DNA of 64,000 nucleotides from Streptomyces sp. NBC_00569 (GTDB taxonomy: Bacteria; Actinomycetota; Actinomycetes; Streptomycetales; Streptomycetaceae), in contig NZ_CP107783.1 in assembly GCF_036345255.1 (NCBI RefSeq), positions 9,107,001 through 9,171,000 on the forward strand, in the 5' to 3' direction. The translations under genes and the position numbers were made by a program. The notes under the pieces are model-generated. The model searched no databases. It saw only the letters and a list, made by a program, of their open reading frames with translations, and had not been told where the DNA came from. Shown piece by piece: positions 62,027 through 64,000 of the stretch. Position 1 is the first letter of the stretch; each line of letters begins with the position of its first letter.

Positions 62027-63736
62027 CTACAGGAAGTACAGGCGGTTGAGCGGGACTTCGGACGCCGGCTCCGAGCGGACCGGCGCCCCGTCCAGCGTGA
62101 CGAGGCCGCTGTCGGCGTCGACCTGGACCTCGCCCAGGCGCGCGTTGTTCACCATGTCGGCCGGGCCGATCCCGCGGGTGCCGCGCACGGCCACCCGCCG
62201 GCGCCGGGTCGCCAGCGCGTCGTACGGCCGGCCGAAGGAGCCGGACTCGGCGGCGGCCCGGCTGACGAACGCGACCGACAGATCCGCAGCGGTCGCCCCG
62301 TGTCCGCCGAACAGCGGGCCGAGGACGAGCGGTTCGCACCGGTCGTCCGCGGCATTGGGATCGCCGGTCACCCCGTAGGCGGGGAAGCCCGCCTTGAGGA
62401 CCATCTGCGGTTTGGCGCCGAACGAGTCGGGCCACCACAGCACGATGTCCGCGAGCTTCCCGCTCTCGATCGAACCGACCTCGTGGGACAGGCCGTGGGC
62501 GATCGCCGGATTGATGGTCAGCTTGGCGATGTAGCGCAGCACGCGCGCGTTGTCGTCGTCGAGCCCGTCGCCCTCCATCGGGCCGAGCTCGGCCTTCATC
62601 TTCCCTGCCACGGCGAAGGTGCGGCGCACGGTTTCCCCGGCCCGGCCCATGCCCTGGGCGTCGGACGAGGTGATGCCGATGACACCGAGGTCATGCAGCA
62701 CGTCCTCGGCGCCCATGGTTCCCGCCCGGATGCGGTCCCGCGCCATGGCGGCGTCGCCCGGGAGGTCCGGCTGCAGGGCATGCGCGCTGAAGATCATCCC
62801 GTAGTGCTCGGCGACCGCGTCCCGGCCGAAGGGGAGGGTCGGATTGGTCGAGGAGCCGATGACATTCCGTACGCCTGCCATCTTCAGCACGTTGGGCACA
62901 TGGCCGCCGCCGCATCCCTCGATGTGGAAGGCGTGGATGGTGCGACCTTCGAGGACGGCGAGGGTGTCCTCGACGGAGAGGCACTCGTTCAGGCCGTCGG
63001 TGTGCAGGGCGACCTGGACGTCGTGCTCCTCGGCGACCCGGAGCGCGGTGTCGAGCGCCCTGGTGTGCGCGCCGAGGTCCTCGTGCACCTTGAAGCCGCT
63101 GGCGCCGCCCTCGGCGAGCGCCTCCACCAGGGGCGCCGGGTCGGAGGACGACCCCCGGCCCAGGAAGCCGATGTTGACCGGCCAGGCGTCGAAGGCGTTG
63201 AACGCGTGCCGCAGCGCCCAGGGCGAGTTGACCCCGACGCCCCAACTGGGCCCTATTTCCTGGCCGATGACCGTGGTGACGCCGGAGGCGAGCGAGGCCT
63301 CCATGATGCGCGGCGACAGCAGGTGTACGTGTGTGTCGATCGCACCCGCCGTGGCGATCATGCCCTCTCCGGAGACGATCGTCGTCCCGGTGCCGACCAC
63401 GACGTCCACGCCGGCCAGGGTGTCCGGGTTGCCCGCGCGGCCGACGGCGGCGATGCGCCCTTCCCGGATGCCGATCGACGTCTTGCGGATGCCCTGCGCC
63501 GCGTCGATCACGAGCACGTTGCTGATGACGACATCGCAGGTCTCACGGACGGCGGCGGCCTTCAGGTGCAGTCCGTCGCGGGCGGTCTTGCCGAAGCCGG
63601 CCAGGAACTCGTCCCCCGGGGCCTGCGAGTCGGACTCGACCCGTACGACGAGTCCGGTGTCGCCGAGACGGACCCGGTCGCCGGCGCGCGGGCCGTGCAC
63701 GGCGGCGTACTCCTGCGCATCGATGGTGGTGCTCAC
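62027..63736 (-). CDS. ureC: Urease alpha subunit-like amidohydrolase with altered active-site flap
   Basis: The 569-aa protein aligns with urease alpha along its length. Nickel ligands are kept: H136 and H138 in DTHVHLL, K216 in GFKVHED, H245 in ALHTDG, H271 in HIEGCGGGH and D359 in SSDAQGMGR. The flap that normally reads MVCHHL reads FSAHAL: the cysteine is A318, the general-acid histidine H319 remains, and the next histidine is A320. The loop after TTVIG also lacks the usual TPG segment. GTG start overlaps the beta subunit stop (GTGA). Activity on urea is uncertain. Confidence 0.85.
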   Translation of the reverse strand: MSTTIDAQEYAAVHGPRAGDRVRLGDTGLVVRVESDSQAPGDEFLAGFGKTARDGLHLKAAAVRETCDVVISNVLVIDAAQGIRKTSIGIREGRIAAVGRAGNPDTLAGVDVVVGTGTTIVSGEGMIATAGAIDTHVHLLSPRIMEASLASGVTTVIGQEIGPSWGVGVNSPWALRHAFNAFDAWPVNIGFLGRGSSSDPAPLVEALAEGGASGFKVHEDLGAHTRALDTALRVAEEHDVQVALHTDGLNECLSVEDTLAVLEGRTIHAFHIEGCGGGHVPNVLKMAGVRNVIGSSTNPTLPFGRDAVAEHYGMIFSAHALQPDLPGDAAMARDRIRAGTMGAEDVLHDLGVIGITSSDAQGMGRAGETVRRTFAVAGKMKAELGPMEGDGLDDDNARVLRYIAKLTINPAIAHGLSHEVGSIESGKLADIVLWWPDSFGAKPQMVLKAGFPAYGVTGDPNAADDRCEPLVLGPLFGGHGATAADLSVAFVSRAAAESGSFGRPYDALATRRRRVAVRGTRGIGPADMVNNARLGEVQVDADSGLVTLDGAPVRSEPASEVPLNRLYFL

Positions 63737-64000
63737 GATGAAGCCTCCTGGTCGTCGTCCGGCCTGGCGCCGAGATATCCGCAGGCGGCCGCGCGGATCA
63801 GCGCGTCGCGGCGGGCGCCCGGCGCGTCCAGCGGTCCGTCGACCAGACCGGCGAACCCGATCACGACGCGGTCGCCGCCGATGGGGATGAGCCCGACCTC
63901 GCTCCGAGAGCCCGGCGCGAACCGGGTGGACGCTCCGGCCGGCATGGCCAGACGCATCCCGAAGGCGGTGGACCGGTCGAAGTCCAGGCGCGGGTTGGCT
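63733..64000 (-). CDS. ureB: Urease beta subunit, C-terminal part (runs off the window)
   Basis: The frame is open to the window end and reads NPRLDFDRSTAFGMRLAMPAG, then RFAPGSRSEVGLIPIGG and VIGFAGLVDG, the normal C-terminal pattern of urease beta (non-catalytic, stabilises the alpha subunit). Its start lies beyond 64000. In some actinomycetes beta is fused to gamma; that cannot be judged here. It overlaps the alpha gene by four bases. Confidence 0.85.
   Translation of the reverse strand, partial: ANPRLDFDRSTAFGMRLAMPAGASTRFAPGSRSEVGLIPIGGDRVVIGFAGLVDGPLDAPGARRDALIRAAACGYLGARPDDDQEASS

Noticed and set aside
1..64000. CRISPR array, rRNA operon, prophage or origin
   Set aside because: No repeat-spacer series, rRNA sequence, integrase or dnaA-box cluster was seen.

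Overview
The window is high-GC actinobacterial DNA, almost certainly a Streptomyces chromosome. Signs are the very high third-position GC, frequent GTG and TTG starts, Tat-exported enzymes, a ROK-controlled sugar importer without its own ATPase, a SigB/F-type sigma factor, a SpoIIE-type phosphatase, a DmdR/IdeR-like iron box and an initiator tRNA with actinobacterial features. There is no rRNA, CRISPR array, intact mobile element or recognisable antibiotic cluster. Calls rest on reading motifs and family resemblance, with no database search.

Layout. 0-5.5 kb: PucR regulator divergent from a diaminopimelate decarboxylase, then a hydrolase, an MpaB-type oxygenase and an ACT protein. 5.5-15.2 kb: a probable beta-glucan unit (ROK regulator, binding protein, two permeases, GH1 beta-glucosidase, secreted beta-helix GH55-like protein) interrupted by a membrane-anchored molybdo-oxidoreductase. 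15.3-15.9 kb: a frameshifted tnpB remnant. 16-25 kb: housekeeping and stress genes (sigma factor, PRC-barrel protein, PPOX protein, SDR, MFS pump with MarR regulator, GvpU-like protein, ferredoxin-NADP reductase under an iron box, tRNA-fMet). 25-30.5 kb: an orphan ATP synthase b-like protein, an APC permease and a phospholipase C.

30.6-41.1 kb reads as an amine/amide catabolic island. An APC permease, acyl-CoA dehydrogenase and NDP-forming acyl-CoA synthetase operon diverges from a monoamine oxidase and a fused XRE-TetR regulator. A TetR gene then diverges from a nitrilase-permease pair. 41-54 kb holds a SpoIIE phosphatase, a D,D-carboxypeptidase, a methyltransferase, a TetR-patatin-P450 unit with twin palindromic operators, an epimerase and small proteins.

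54.4-64 kb is the most interesting part. A Tat-exported agmatine deiminase paralogue, a five-gene oligopeptide-type ABC importer, a cytosolic agmatine deiminase and urease genes all lie on the minus strand. The urease alpha subunit keeps the nickel ligands but has lost the conserved active-site flap (the cysteine and one flap histidine are alanines), and no carbamoylputrescine amidase is seen nearby. I suggest, as inference, that the locus takes up guanidino compounds or peptides and that the urease-like enzyme acts on a substituted urea such as N-carbamoylputrescine.
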